A stretch of DNA of 64,000 nucleotides from Endomychus coccineus (GCA_958510875.1 OY294067.1:62384039-62448038); one strand, 5' to 3'; positions 34,701-49,700 are shown, counted from the first letter of the stretch. Notes: generated by a model from the letters alone, not told the origin. Program-made: numbers and translations.

Positions 34701-37700
34701 ACTGGATTACAAAGGAGAGTATGGTTTAGTGATATAATTTGGGAATCTAAATGCGTTTTACAGTCTGAATAGAATTTTTTTCTATAATAATCTATTTATA
34801 AGAAATTGGGATTACAAGAGTTTCATGTTGCTTTATTGTGTAATTTATGTTTTTAATTTCCGTTTCTATTAATTTGCAGGACTTGTACTAATCAAAATAA
34901 GTATAGAAAGGTTTCATGTTACAATTTATCAAATAATTCGTGAGGCGTTTTCGAAAGATTTTACGGTTTTGTATAGATTTTAATTTTGGAGGTAAGAGGT
35001 TATGGAAACGAGGTCCTAGGTATTTCGATGATCTTTGGCCAATTCTTTTATGTGCTCTTTCTACCGATATGGGGTTGTGAATTGCTGCTCTTGTGTCGTA
35101 TTGAAATTCATGATAAGTATATAGTTTAGTTATATTGTACATTATTTTTAATATTATGTTTTGAGCCACAAATAGATTATGTAAGTTAGTTTTGTAGACA
35201 CCACCCCAGCCAATTATACCAATAACAATTCCGTCTGATTTGTTTATTGCACTAAGATTATAATATACATTATATCCTTCTATGTTGAAATTATCTACTG
35301 ATTTCAGTTGCCATGTTTCAGTAATTACAATTATATCGAATGTACCTACATCAAAAGAATGTAATAGGATTTTTAGTTCATCATAGTTTTTATTGAGACT
35401 TCTGATATTCATATGAAAGATGTTAAATTTATATAATTTTAAAATTCTATTACATTCAGACTTATTATATATTACATGAGTTTTATAATTATCGTATTCA
35501 TCAAATGTTTTATCAAAGTCTGTTCTATTCATCATTAGTTATTAGTATGGTTCATATATAATATACTTATATTATATTCATAAATCCTGTGTGCACTGAA
35601 TATGAAGGACTTTGCTAGTATCAGTTTTCCTTACCAACACTTTTGAATGCTTAAACCACACATATTTAAACTTTTTCACACCGTTTTCCATTTTTGATTT
35701 GGTTTCATATATTAATTTCTTGTAGAATGGTGTTAGATATTCATTGACATATATTTGTTGGTTTGGAAGTTCTTTATATGAGGTTGAGTTTGGTCGATTT
35801 ATTTTAGAATTTGTGAGATATTTATCTTTTATTGACTGGGTAGTGAATTCCACTACTATTGGACGTTTATTTACATTAATTGAGTTGATACGGTAGATTG
35901 ACGCTACATCTGAAGATGATATGTTAACGTTTATGATTTCACCTACACGCGTTACTATTTCCAGTAATTGCTCGTCTTTCTTTTCCGGCACTCCCTCAAT
36001 CTGTATATTTCGAATTCTTAAATTTTGTTTGTCTGCTTCAGAGTTAATTTGTAATTTTTTCATTTCTTCTTGTAGGTAATTGTATTTATCATTAAGTTTT
36101 TCGTGTTCTTTTTGTAATTTTTGGTTGTCAGATGACATTTTTGAAATTTTTTGGGTAAATTCGTCGAGTTGGGTACTATAGAAATTGATTGCTTCTTGGA
36201 AACTCCCAATAAGTGTTTTCAATTCCTTATTTTCAGCAGCAATGGTTTCTTTTACCGTATGTTGAATAATTTTTCGAATAGCTGTGATAACTTCCGATGA
36301 GAGTGTAATTTCTTGTTTACTTGTAGATTCGCAAGCGGTATTTTCATTGTTGGGATCAGCTGTTGGTTTGTTTAGATTTACGTAACTTTTTATTTTCGCG
36401 TTATCTGGATTGTTTTTATCCTTACAGGTGATACATCGCCAGGCAGTTTTATACTCCAGATTAAACTTACGCCAATTTATTTCACGTACACCCGCACACA
36501 TGTAATGTAACTTAGCCTTACATCCTTCACATTGTATAAAATCCTCCTCCGGTGGTAGATTTTCCTTGCACTTACTACACGCACTCATTGTTCATTAATG
36601 AACTATTTATTATTATTTATTTATTCACTCTACAACCACACGTTATAACTTTGGACCGCTCTCTCCTGTAGACAGTCTACTACTATTATGCAACTTTCCA
36701 AATAATAGTAATAACATCTAACACTCAGAAATTCAAAATTTTTGTCTTGAATATTGTCCACTTAAATTCGTGAACTTACCCACTGTGCGCCGGATAACTC
36801 CTCCTACATTCGACGGTAGCGACCCTGCGGCAAGAGTTGTAAGTTCACAGACTTGGGCTACGCGTTTAATATAAGAGACGCATTACCATTATACTATATC
36901 GTGGGCTGGGCTATCCCCCGAACAACAGCTAATAGGTGAAGAAACAATAATACATACTAGTTCTGGAAAAGGGTTACGGAGTGGGTGTTTAAAACATCCA
37001 ACTTCAATTCATAATCCATAGTGACTAAGGTATGGCCGGTGAAAATTACCACCATTATCAAGGCAAAAAATGCGTTCATGCTCGATGATGCCAATATTAC
37101 CTCATAGCATTGACCAAAACGTGTGAATGTGTTACTCAATATGTTAATCTTTTTGTGATTGCATTATTATTATGATAAAGCGTGACTTAAAGTTCTATTG
37201 CAGGTGGTATCTTTGATGAGAGTGATGAAACCAATCTATATCTGGAGAAATCATTGATATATGCTATAAATACAATAAATAGTGAACGAAATGCAGATGA
37301 AGAGAAATTAACACCTGAAATATTGACCGTTCAGCAAAATAATCCGTTTCAAGTATTGAAAAGAACATGTGCACTATTGGAAACAGGAGTTTTGGCTATA
37401 TTTGGTCCTCATAGCCCAAACAATTTTGACGCGGCGCAATCTGTTTGTGATGCGAATGAAGTTCCCATCATCCAAACTAGATGGAATCATCGACCTCTAA
37501 GGGATACTACAATTGTAAACAATTATCCTCATCCTGCAGTTCTTTCCAATGCTTATGTAGATATTATCAACAAATGGGGATGGAAGGCTTTCACAATTCT
37601 TTATGATGATAATGAAAGTCTTTGGAGGGTAAATGAATTACTAAAGTTGACATTGGATAGCTCGTATCAAATTATTGTCAGGAAACTGGACCAATATAAA

Positions 37701-40700
37701 ACTGGTATATACAGGTAACTTGCTTAACGATATTTCAGTATACACACACTTTATAGCTTTTGGAAAGAACTTTGGTTCGAATCCCAGCCATGACAAACTT
37801 ATTTTGAGTTTTTTTCAGAAGGTTTTGTCACGTCAAATCGAATACACAATACATTTTATTTTGGCAGGGGAATCTGGGGTCAGTAAGCCCTCTCTCTATT
37901 TATATCTCCTCCGAATCTATCATTAATTTTGCCTGTGTGGCCGAAGTAGCCCTGGAAAGCGCAGCTCACTCTACTACATAGGGAATTCTTAAATACGTAC
38001 ATTTATTTAATCATGATACATGGACCACCAGTTTCAATAAAAGCATAATGCAATATTATTCAAAATTATTATATATCTCAAAGTTTCCAATTAACACAAA
38101 AAAATACCTACATCATCGATATAAGTACACTCAACAGAATTATGGAGAACAATAAAAAAGTAAAACAGAAGGGTATATATACTTTTATGGCAAAATGGAG
38201 AGAGAAGAAATTTTAATACAAGAAAAATTTACGAATACTTTCTACGAAGCATTGGAATGCTAACTCCCAAGATCAGAGAATACAGAAATAGTAGGACAGA
38301 GGGATAACAGCTTCGTAAAGATTTCTAAATTTAAACTGCTGTCATTGGCTGAATTAAGAATCACTGTGAACAACCTTAAGAAGAAATATGGTAGTGTCTT
38401 TGTAGAAAAGTCATTTGAAGTGATTGGGTATATAATTGTAGATCTTTCAAACACTATCTCGCGTCCACGGTCGTACATACAGGTCTGGGAACTCGATGCT
38501 GTTTCCTATGTGAGAAGTGACTCCGCTAAGCGTCGACTGTCGCATAGTACCAAAAAGGATGGCGCAGTAGTCGAAGAGTGTTCTCTGACAACTGTCATTA
38601 TTGACTTGTAAATACAAGGAATACCTGCGTTTTTAGAAACAAATTACGCATCGTGCCGAAATGCAAAACAGGGTACAAAAGTGTAAAGCAAGAAACTTCT
38701 GTTTTTAAAGACCGAAAGATGCGGAAATGCGAAAAAAGTGGATGCTTGCGATTCCGGATAGAAATCGTTTTAACGAGGTCTTTTATATGTGCGAGCATGT
38801 ATAACGAAAAAGGGGAAGTTATTTTTAAGGTGAGTAATAAATTTTGACAAGAGTAACAGTTCTATTCCTCTCCCAAATCAGAATACTTAGTACCACTGCT
38901 TGCGATTCCGGAAAGAAATCGTTTTATCACTTCGATCCAAGCGCTAGCTAGTGGCTGAGCGAGGGACTATGAGTTTGGCGACGCGTGAGAAACCCATGTC
39001 AAACATACGAGTTCCCAGACCTGTATGTACGACCGTGCTCGCGTCTTGGAGCATTTTCAAGGAACTGGAATAAATCTACAATCGTGCCAATACAAAAAAA
39101 GCAAACACAAATAATTGTGAAGAGTTTCGACCTATAAATACGCTACCTGTAAACGAAAAATTATTGGAAACAGTAGTAAACTGTCAGTTTATAGACAATT
39201 TTGAAAACTTAACCTTTTGAGTATTCACCAAGCAGGGTCTATGAAAATAATTCTTGTGAGAATGCATTATAATCAGTACATATGAATTGGAAAAGTGCCT
39301 TAAACCATAAAATGGTTATAGCAGATGTTTTTCTAGACTTTCGTAGAGCATTTAAAACCATCGAACGTAAATTGCTCATAGAAAAATTGAAGTCATATGG
39401 TGAAGTAAGGGACACTATGATTAAACGGTTTTAGAGTTTTGTTACATCGGTTCAAATTTCTTTTTGGTGTTCCATTAGGGAATATCTTAATGACATTATG
39501 AAAAACATGATTAAATGCAATGTTCAACTATTTACTGATGACACTTTATTATTCGTAGTATAATAATATGTAAATTCTTGGGAAATAGGTCTCATTAACT
39601 CATATGTCAACTATATTCTAGTCTTTACGTACTTTTCAGTTCCTCGATCATCATCAGAAGATGTCTGAAAACTAATTCAAGTCAATAAAGCGCGGGATTC
39701 CTTGATTTAATTGTACTGAGCTGTGAGCGTCTTTATCGCTTTCAATTGAAAATGTGTAGGGCGCATCAACGAACGAAACACGAATAATTGAAAATGTAAC
39801 TCATTAATTTACACTGGGCTATTTCTTGTGTTTTGTTTCGAGGCTAAATTTCGCAAGTCACTAATAACATACCATATAATCTTCCGTAGTTGGTTGATCC
39901 TATTAAGTCAGTGTGAAAGCACGAAAGACGTAAAAGAATTCGCTTAATATGACGACATTATCTAATTTATCTATTTTATGGTTCCTGTCACGTATATCGA
40001 GCTAAAAAATACTTCCACATTTTGTTTTCGTTCAAGGACAATTTTGAAGGAAATTGCTGAATCTGATATCAGGAACTTCGTCATCGATTGCAGACTAGAA
40101 TATTTGCTCGAAGTTTTGACTCAAGCGCAACAAATTGGACTCATGAATAAGAGATATAGCTATTTTATCACTAATCTTGACTTACATATCTTGGATCTAA
40201 CAATCTTACAGTACAGTCAGACAAATATAACTGGGGTGAGTAAATACCACCACGTTTCCATAATATATTTATGTCACACATTAAAAGCACAAAACCACGT
40301 TCTTTCAAAATTTCATTCAAATGAACGCATTCTTTTTTGTTAGTTGATTCAATTTATGTAAATAAGGTAGCGTTTGATGGCTCTTAATGTTTCACAAAGT
40401 CACCTGATTGATTGAGTGAGTTATAACCAGGGCCGGATTTAAGGTGGTGGAGGCCCCTGGGCCCAAGTTTGGTGGGGGCCCCTATATGTCAGAGGCTAAA
40501 ATTTTTTTATTCAGTATACACCGAATGTATACTGAATGCAATTTTAATGCATTTTAAAATGTTCTTGTAAAAAAAAATTTGGACAATATATCCATATTAT
40601 TTAATGTACATAAATATCAATAACTTTACACAAGTATTTTTCGAGTTTTCCTCGCCGCGAAATCGTCAATGACATCGTCAAAATTCAAGGATTTCAAAAT

Positions 40701-43700
40701 ATTTCTGTTGCTGCTAAAAATCGCGAGATCGTTAAGACGTTGTTGAGTTCGCAATCTGTTTTTCAACAATTTCAATTTTGAAAATGATCTTTCCGCTGAA
40801 CAATTCGTGATCATTAGAACGTGATACATTTTTAATATAGTTTCAACATTAGGAAAAGCATCTTGCAGCTGTTTTTCAATGATTAACGAATACATACAAT
40901 GTTCGCGACTTAAGTATTGGTCTTTGTTCCCAGCAAACTGTCTGTAAAATTCGGCAAACTGTATTAGCTCGACCCCAAGATTTTCATTTTTGTAAATCCC
41001 AGCCAAAAGCCGTGGTTGTTTACGCAAATCATCGGAACTCAAATCCTCGAGTTCAGCCAGAAATCCGAAAAGCGTAGACACTAGTTCATACGCCGCAAGC
41101 CGTTGGTCCAATGATGTCAACAACTGGTCGATTACAGGGAGGTAGCTTTCGACGACAAATTTCCGCGATGGTGACAAGGCCACTTCTGGCGCGTGCCCGT
41201 AGTCCAGTGGAATCAAGCAGAGATTTCGGCGCCGTGTCCTCGAGGTCTCGTACTCTGACGTTCCAGTTCGTTCTTTTCCTGCTTCTTCGTAGAATGCAAA
41301 GTTGTCGCGTTCTTTCTCAATGAAAACTTTCAGTGACTTCAGAGCTGCAACTGCCGAATTCAAGTCGAGCTTGGAATTTTGAAGCAGTTTGCTTGTCGCG
41401 TTAACTATGTTTAAAATGTCATTCCAGAAGACAGCATAGATGCCAGTTTCCAATTTGCACATTTGCTCATGCAAGCCTTGACACTCGACTCGGGTTTTCG
41501 AATGTTGGTCATCATCTTTGGACATTAACAAGAGTGTTTGTTTTATGTCTGCATATCCGAGCACCAAAGCTTTAGTAGCATCTGCACGACAAGACCAGCG
41601 GGTACTATTCACTCGAGTTGGGACATGTATGTGACGTTTCTCTGTTTCGGACTGAGATGTTTGGAGTTGCTCTGTAAGTTTCTTGTAACGACTTGTAGAG
41701 CTCGTGAAAAATACGTAAACTTCTTCCAAAAAGTTGAAAAACCGCACTGCCTCAACACAACATTCTGCAGCATCTTTGCCGACGAGGTTCAGGGAATGTG
41801 CAGCACAAGGAATCCAATCAGCCAATCCGTTGTCCGCCTTCACAAGAGCTTGAAGACCGTTGTATTTCCCACTCATGGCAGACGCGTTGTCGTAAGAAAT
41901 CTGTACATGCAAATGTTGCACCAAATGACGCAAAAAGACGATACTATTCATTATTGATTATCAATATTCACATCAATACTATTGATAACGATACTATTGA
42001 TTACTATATTAAATAATTGTCATATGATTTCTGTAATAAGCAAAAAAATTTTTCTTCACTTGATCTTTGGTTGGGGCCCCTAGGTGGTGGAGGCCTCTGG
42101 GCCATGGCCCACCCGACTCACCCCTAAATCCGGCCCTGGTTATAACTTGTCTAATGTGCAACTACTTACATAATCTATGGGATATTCCCCCTCCAGATCA
42201 GACTCATTAATCCGAATAATCCCAAGATAGAAAATGCTACTAACAGCATTTGCAATGAAGATCAGAAAAATTGCAAATTGGACACACGTTCCGCGTTAAT
42301 AATTGATGGTGTGAGAATGCTCAGTTATGCCCTTAACAGCATCCAGCAAACTTCAAACTTTAGAACCAGAAAACTTGATTGCAATTCAGCTCAGAGTTGG
42401 GAATATGGTTCTACCCTTACAAATCTTCTAAAAACCGTAAGTATGATTAACCAAAGTAAATGAGAATAGCGTCTTAACCGCAAATAGTCCGAATTTTTGT
42501 TTATTGATTATTTCGATGAAATATATTTATTATTCCAATAATTATCTTTACCATTTACCAGAACCAGTTTTATGGTATCACTGGGTTGAACAAGTTCGAT
42601 AACGAAGGCTACCGAAGTAATTTCATGTTGGAAGTTGTAGAATTGCAGGAAACTGGCATCACCCAAGTTGGTACATGGAATCAAAGTAACGGCTTAAAAA
42701 TGTCGAGGATCCAAGAGAATGATACGAACCTATTAGAGAATGATGATCTACAAAATAAAATGCTAGTTGTAGAAATGTGTTTGGTGAGTTCTATTTTCAA
42801 ACAATCACATTAACTTCGCCATTATCGTTTCAACGAACCCACATTCCTGGATGTCTAGTCCAGCGTGCTTACCAATTGCATCCAATCGCATTGTGTTCAT
42901 CAATGATCTACTATCCTTCGCCAGGTTTATATTTACAATAATATGACACTCTGACGGGACCAACGTGGTGTAATCGGTAAACACGCTAGACTAGACATCC
43001 AGGAATGTGGGTTATCTAAGTTATCTTTATAATTCAGAAAATTAAAAAAAAAGCAATGACGGAATTTCTCGGACCATATGTTTTCCTCTATCAAATGTAA
43101 CATGATTCAAATATTGAGATCGTATAATTACTAGGCTGGTCATAAAACCCAAAAATCAAGCGCAGTAGCAACAAAGTCTACTAGGGAGCAATTTAAGCTA
43201 CCATGTTAAAGAAGACTCGGTAGATAAATCTCCGCAATATAAAATTTCCGTCGCTAAAGGTGTTCTTCTTCCAGGGACAAAGGTGCTGTCACAGCGCTCA
43301 ACCATCCTAACCAGGTTCAATTATTCAGCCTGATATTTAGCACACCTGTGTTAAAATGAACGAATATAATAAGAAAATTAAGTAAATTAGAAGTTTTATT
43401 GAAAAGAAGTATAAAATCAGATCACAGGTTAAATTTCATAATTCGTCGCGATCTGTAGTTGATCGTTGAAAGACGGTCGAGAAAAACCGCCTAGCATTGT
43501 CCCATTTTAGTGGATATCAAACTGCTTATTCGCTGCGCTCGTGCACTTTAACCAGAATGTGAGAAATGCTGCTGGTAATAAACTTCCAATCCTATCAAAG
43601 ACTCAGCTTGGATGCAAAATTGATATAGAAACTCTGTAAGCAGATAATCACCAACGAAGTTTTCATATTAAGCTAGAGAATTGTTGTGAAGAAATAGATA

Positions 43701-46700
43701 CTCAAACCTGGAATGGTTCACTGACTACTCATAGTGATGCTAACACTCATTATTACCTTTTGGTCATTATTCGTAGCCAAAAACTAAATAACGGTGGATG
43801 AATATCTGAATTTAGAGTTCGTAGTTCTTGGGATTCTACTGAAAATTCCAAAGGTGGTGTAAGAATGAGACCTTATAGACTGGACTAATTTAGTTTATAA
43901 AAATACAATTCACCCTCTTCGACAGTGAAATTTATTTATGACCTTTAACAATTGTTTCACCAACATAAAGTGGCTTCGTCAGTACAGTTATCAACTACAT
44001 TTTGTTTGAAGGAGAACGGGATTTCAAGATTGCAATAACAAGTGGAATATATACACGCTGATTCATTAATAATGGTACACACACTTATTTTGCAAATAAT
44101 CTATAGTTGCGTCGTACATTTATCGAGTTTTTAAAAGTAACTACTGAAACTGTTTTCATATCATTGCTTTTACAGACCGAGCCCTTTGGGTTTTTGATAG
44201 AATCACCTTCACCATTAATAGGAAATGATAGATTTGAAGGATTTGCAGTTGATTTAATCAGAGAGCTAGCCGATATGGAGAAATTTATTTACACATTCAC
44301 ATTGAGGGATGATAAGGACAATGGAGCAAAAAACCAATCAACCCAGAAATGGTCTGGAATGATAGGAGATCTATTAAATCATGTGAGTTTTAATTTAGTG
44401 AAAACCTTTGTTTTCAATAGTAGAAAGAAATGTTCTAATAACCAATGCATTTGTAAGTTAATGTTGATATATTTTGATATATTTTTATATATTTGAAGTA
44501 TTCCGAAGTAAAAGAGTTGCTTTATAAACCATAAATTCTCCTAGGCACGGCTGAACCCCAGTGGCGGCTCCTCGAAGGAGGCTAAGGAGACACAGCCTCC
44601 TCACCAATTTATCTTAATGATCATTCTCCATTTTATTTCCTGTTTCGCTAATAATTATTTTGAATTTTACAATTAATTCCCCGTTTTCAGTAGTTATTTT
44701 TAATCTGGCAACAGTGCCCGTTAATATAAAAAAAAAGTTAATAAAATTAATAAAAAAACAAAATATGAAAAATTCCAAAAAAAAGAAAAAATATCAAAAA
44801 TTCCAAAAAAAATTAAAAAACAAAAAACGAACAAAAAAATTGTTTGCCAAGAGAAACTACACCTCCACGTTGGTTCTTGCTGGGCAACAATTAATTTTGT
44901 CACTGAAGTAGCTGGTACGGTCTCTGTGCAAAAGTTAAATTAATTGGCTGAGTAGAGTATATTTAAAAAAAAACGTTTTATGTTCAGCCTCCTTTCTTAA
45001 AAAGTTCACGAGCCGCCACTGCTGAACCCAAAGATCATAATAATATGTAGGAACCTGAATACTCTCCAGTATATATAAACTGTGGTGTGACTTTTTTTCA
45101 GACTTGTGATTTGGCAATTGCCGATATGACTATTAATTCCCAAAGGCAAGAGGCTGTCGATTTCACAGCTCCGTTTATGAATTTAGGTAAGCAATTGAAT
45201 GAAAATATTTATTTCACACAGCTCAAAACAACTTATTAATCGAAGAAAACATCATGGATAAAACCTAAATTTACAAAAAATCGATGGCTGTTACATTATG
45301 ATAATTTATCATTATGATTAAATAAAAGAACAATTACAAAATATCGTATCTGTTTGATAATGGATTTCATATTATTAGTGGAAGTGGTATAAAATTCTTT
45401 CATTTAATTATAATGATAAATTACCAAAAAGGAACGGCTTCAACCATCGATTTTTTTTATTCAAAACTACGTAACTATTCTGTTTAATATTTTCTAAAAT
45501 TTCTACTGATACTCGTATATTGAATTATTGTTCTATAAATAAGAAAACATGACCATTATCCATTGAAAATACTGTTAAAGTATTGAGAACCTTTCAGTAA
45601 TCTTTAGGGCAAACTAAATTAGAAATCAAAATGAACCTGTTTGAATACTATTTGGGGTTAATAATGCAAACAAGGGGTTACCCTCAGTGGGAGATAAATC
45701 TGAATTGCTTTTTCCTTTATGCATTTCCATCCTTTCTAAATTACATTTATATTTGTTCAAACTGTGTTTTAAAAATGATAAACTTTCTTCAGAAATAGTG
45801 TGACCTGTATTTAAAATATGTTCAGCTAACGCTGATTTTCCACCATCATTTTTCTTTATATTTTCATTATACCTTGTTAAAATGTTTCTTCCAGTTTGAG
45901 CCACATAGCTTTTTGAACATTATTTACAATCAATTTTGTAAATCCCAGATTTTTCGTAGTCGGAAACTTCATCAAAGGTGTTGCCTAATCTGTTCGTTAG
46001 CTTGTTCTTACATCTATAAACAGGTTGAATTGCAAATTTAGAAAACAAATTATGGAATTTATTAATTACTGAAGGATGATAAATGAAATTATTGAACTAT
46101 TTGAGAGTAGTGGCTACAATTATGTTAATTGGTTGCATTCCAATTTCCTTTTTTGTTTGGAAATTGAATTATTAATCAAAGATTTGTTATAACCGTTATC
46201 CAGCGCTCTTTGCTGAAGTTTTTCAACTTCGTTGTTATAATTTTGCTGGCTCAAAGGAACGTTTGATAATCTATGAATAAGGCTATTAAATGGTGCTATG
46301 TTATATTTAATTCGTGTAACTGAATCCGCAGGAGAACCTATTTGTTCGATTGGGTTTTCTGTATAATTATGTCGAATTCCAAGTGATTACCATCTTCTAT
46401 AACGTTAATATCAAGGAAAGGAAGCTACTTGTCTGTTTCTATTCTAACAGTGAATTTCAGTGAACCAAATTGGCTATTATGCGTGTTCAAAAAGCCATGT
46501 AAATCAAAACGTTTGCTTGTAATCGCTGAAATATCATAGACATATCTATACCAAACTTTTGGAAATTGATTTAATTTTAATTTTCATTATTTTCCACAGT
46601 CAAAATGTGCTGCTTGGAAGTTACTAAATTCCTTTTTGCTGTTTTACGTAGAAAATTGAAATTGGAACATTTCAACTTTGAACTTGGTGATACTTCCCTT

Positions 46701-49700
46701 TCATTTGATGTTTTTTCATTATTTACAAATCTACAATCCCTGAGCCAATAAACATTCTGGAGAAATGGTTTTCAAATATTAATACCTCAATGAACAATGG
46801 TTGAAAAATCTAACTGACACAAAATTTCCGGATGAGGTGCAGCACACGTTAAGCTCAGGTCCGGAATTTGCATTGCCTAATAATAATAAGAAACTACAAT
46901 CAGAATTTATAAACGCTGTAAAGTTTTGTTTAGAATGCACTTATTTTCAGTACGGTGAGCAATATTTTGGACCAATATTCGGCACAGCAATGGGATCTCC
47001 TAATTCAGCTACCATTGCTAACCTCGTTATGGAATGCCTAGAGGAATCTGTTATAAGTTCATTAGATTTTCAGCCTGTATTCTTTAAACGGTATGTAGAT
47101 GATTGCCTTATGTGTGTTCCAACGATAAAATTCAATATGTGATTAATGAATTTAACAATTTCCACTGTAAACTTCAATTCACTTGTGAAATAGAAGTAAA
47201 CAAAAATATAAATTTCCTAGATATGAACATTAGGCATGATGCAGATGGAAAAATAAAAACTTCTTGGTTTACTAAAGAAGTTTGGTCTGAACGTTATCTT
47301 CATTTCAATTCCGTTGCACAAGCTTGTTATAAAAAAAAGTGTCATAAACAGCCTTACAGACCGCGCGGTAAAATTGTCCCACGCAGAGGACCGTCCCAAA
47401 AATTTAAAAATTGTTCGTAAATACACTGGAATGGCTACCCAAAAACTTTCTTGAATCATATCATTAAAGAGAGAATAAACAAAATCTAAAATGGTTCGTC
47501 ATATAAAAATAACATAAAAGGTAATACAGAAAATTATATAACTTTACCAAACGGAGATCTCAGAGAAAATTAAGAAATGTTTGAAAAAGTATGATATAAA
47601 TGTTGCGCATAAGCCAACTGTGTTGGGAAATATTTCTCAAATCTAAAACCTGTAATACCTAAAGATAAACAAACCCACACAGTATATAAATAGAATTGTT
47701 TAGATTATGATGGGACTTATACTGGAATCTCTAAACAATATTTACAAAAAAGAATGTATGGCCATAAGTATAGCACAAGAAATAAAAACTTAGAAAATTC
47801 CACCGCCCTTGCTAAGCACTGCTTTGATTATAACCATCAATTTGATTACAAAATGTTAATATTTCAACTAAGGAAACCAATTATTATAAGAGATCTATCC
47901 TGGAGATGATTCACATAAAACGTGACTCCAAATCTGTAAATCATAGGAATCATCTTCAGGGATTAAATCAGATTTATACTAATTTAATCAATTAAAACTC
48001 TTGCAAATTCCTACATGCGTCTTTATAATGTTAAAAGTATATTTTAGGAAGAATGCTTAAAAGTAATATTCCAATACAGGTCTGAAACCTTTTTCAAGTA
48101 CCTCATAAATCTTACATCTGGTTCGAAAGTAGATACTCAACATAATAACTTCGAACTTCAGTTGTTATGAGACTATACCAACATGCGCTTGTATATTATA
48201 AGAATATTACTGAATAGTGGATTTTTTTTGATTGAAATTTGTGCGATATGGACGCTTGTGCTAAATTAAATTTAATAAACCCTTTTTGACGTAATAAGTC
48301 GTCTGATGACGGTCGTGAGACCGAAACGTACGTAAAGACGAAAATTTATAACAAAGTGTTAATGTGACTTATTTCCCGAGAATTTTTATATATAATATTA
48401 ATACTCCTATACAAAGTCCACAGAATAAGCGATCCTTATGTCTTTATCTATGAAACAAATTATTTCACTTTTAACAAAAACACTATAAACAAACAAACGG
48501 ATGTGCATTGGGCAATCCAGTTTCTCATTTTTCGACCTATATAGTTCTAAGAGAACTTGAAACACCTCCTTAAAATCAAAATTAAATCAGTTTCCAAAAA
48601 ATTTGGTATAATAGATGATATATCGATGATATTTTGGAAATTATAAGCGAAAATTTTGATTTACTTGGCTTTCGGAACACGATTAACAGACAATTTGATT
48701 CACTGTCGAAATAGAAACACATAAGCAGCTTCCTTCCATTGATATTAATATTATAAGAGATATAAAATAGTTAACACTGTGAATACACTATAACTAAGAA
48801 ATAATCGTTCTCAATCTGATGATGGCTACTTGGTAGCCGTAAAGTCCTCAGTACTTTGACAGTATTTTTAGTGGATTAGAGTGATTATTTCTCATTTACA
48901 GTAAAGAAAAGGATGGTAATCACTTGGAATTCCACATATACAAAAAACTCACTCAAACAAATATGTATACTTCTGCGGATTTAGTTACAGCAATTCAAAG
49001 CTCAGCTTATTCAAGTCTACAGTTTTTTGAAGTACGGACTACAAAGTCTATGTGACTAACCCATGCGATCTACGTATGAAAGAAAAACTATAGCTTCACC
49101 ATTAACGTGTGAATCTACTCAGGAAGTGAGCAATATAGTAAAATTTCACTATTTTTCCGAATTAAATACAATATCTAATCTCTCAACTCGGCAGTGGCCA
49201 AAATAATGGAAGTAGGGCACTTTTGCACTTTGTATTTTGCATACCCATTATATAACTAAATATTGTTTTCCAGGAATAGCTATTTTATTTCAAAAGTCTG
49301 AAGAAGCTCCACCAAACTTTTTCTCGTTTGCTGATCCTTTTGCAATTGATACATGGCTAAGTTTGGCTTTAGCATTTCTGGTGGTATCCTTCTCGCTATA
49401 TGTCATGGGAAGATTATGCCCGAGTGAATGGACTAATCCTTATCCATGTATTGATGAACCAGAATATCTAGTAAATCAGTTCAGTTTGCAGAATTCCTTT
49501 TGGTTTTCCACTGGGAGTCTTATGCAGCAAGGAACCGAAATCGCACCTATGTAAGTTGTAAACAAAATTACAATCAGTCTTTTTCATAACATTTTGCTAT
49601 ATAAGGTCTCTGATTCACGAATCGATTTCTTCCTCAAATTCCATTTATGACATTTCTACGTTCAAGTGGATAATATCATAAAATGCTGACTTCGAATTCG

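Larger units (their letters stand above)
33912..36912. mobile_element. Inverted-repeat pair (~135 bp arms) enclosing a LINE
   Basis: The arm 33912-34047 returns in reverse complement at 36783-36912; shared blocks include GTGAACTTACAACTCTT and GCAGGGTCGCTACCGTCG, the latter followed by a diverging end. The LINE described below lies between the arms. The arms could be the termini of a DNA transposon into which the LINE jumped, or two copies of a short repeat. No clear target duplication was recognised. Confidence 0.65.
31784..37203. other. Receptor intron 1 (5.4 kb) with two composite insertions
   Basis: The intron holds a PLE (32042-32946) and a LINE between inverted repeats (33912-36912). 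The rest (31784-32041, 32947-33911, 36913-37203) is AT-rich and without recognisable features. Confidence 0.7.

Noticed and set aside
37675..37926. Open frame following receptor exon 2
   Set aside because: It is read-through into intron 2; the donor at 37715 and the phase-matched acceptor at 40036 explain the exon.
41111..42016. Plus-strand frames of up to 139 codons
   Set aside because: Antisense shadows of the hAT transposase on the minus strand.
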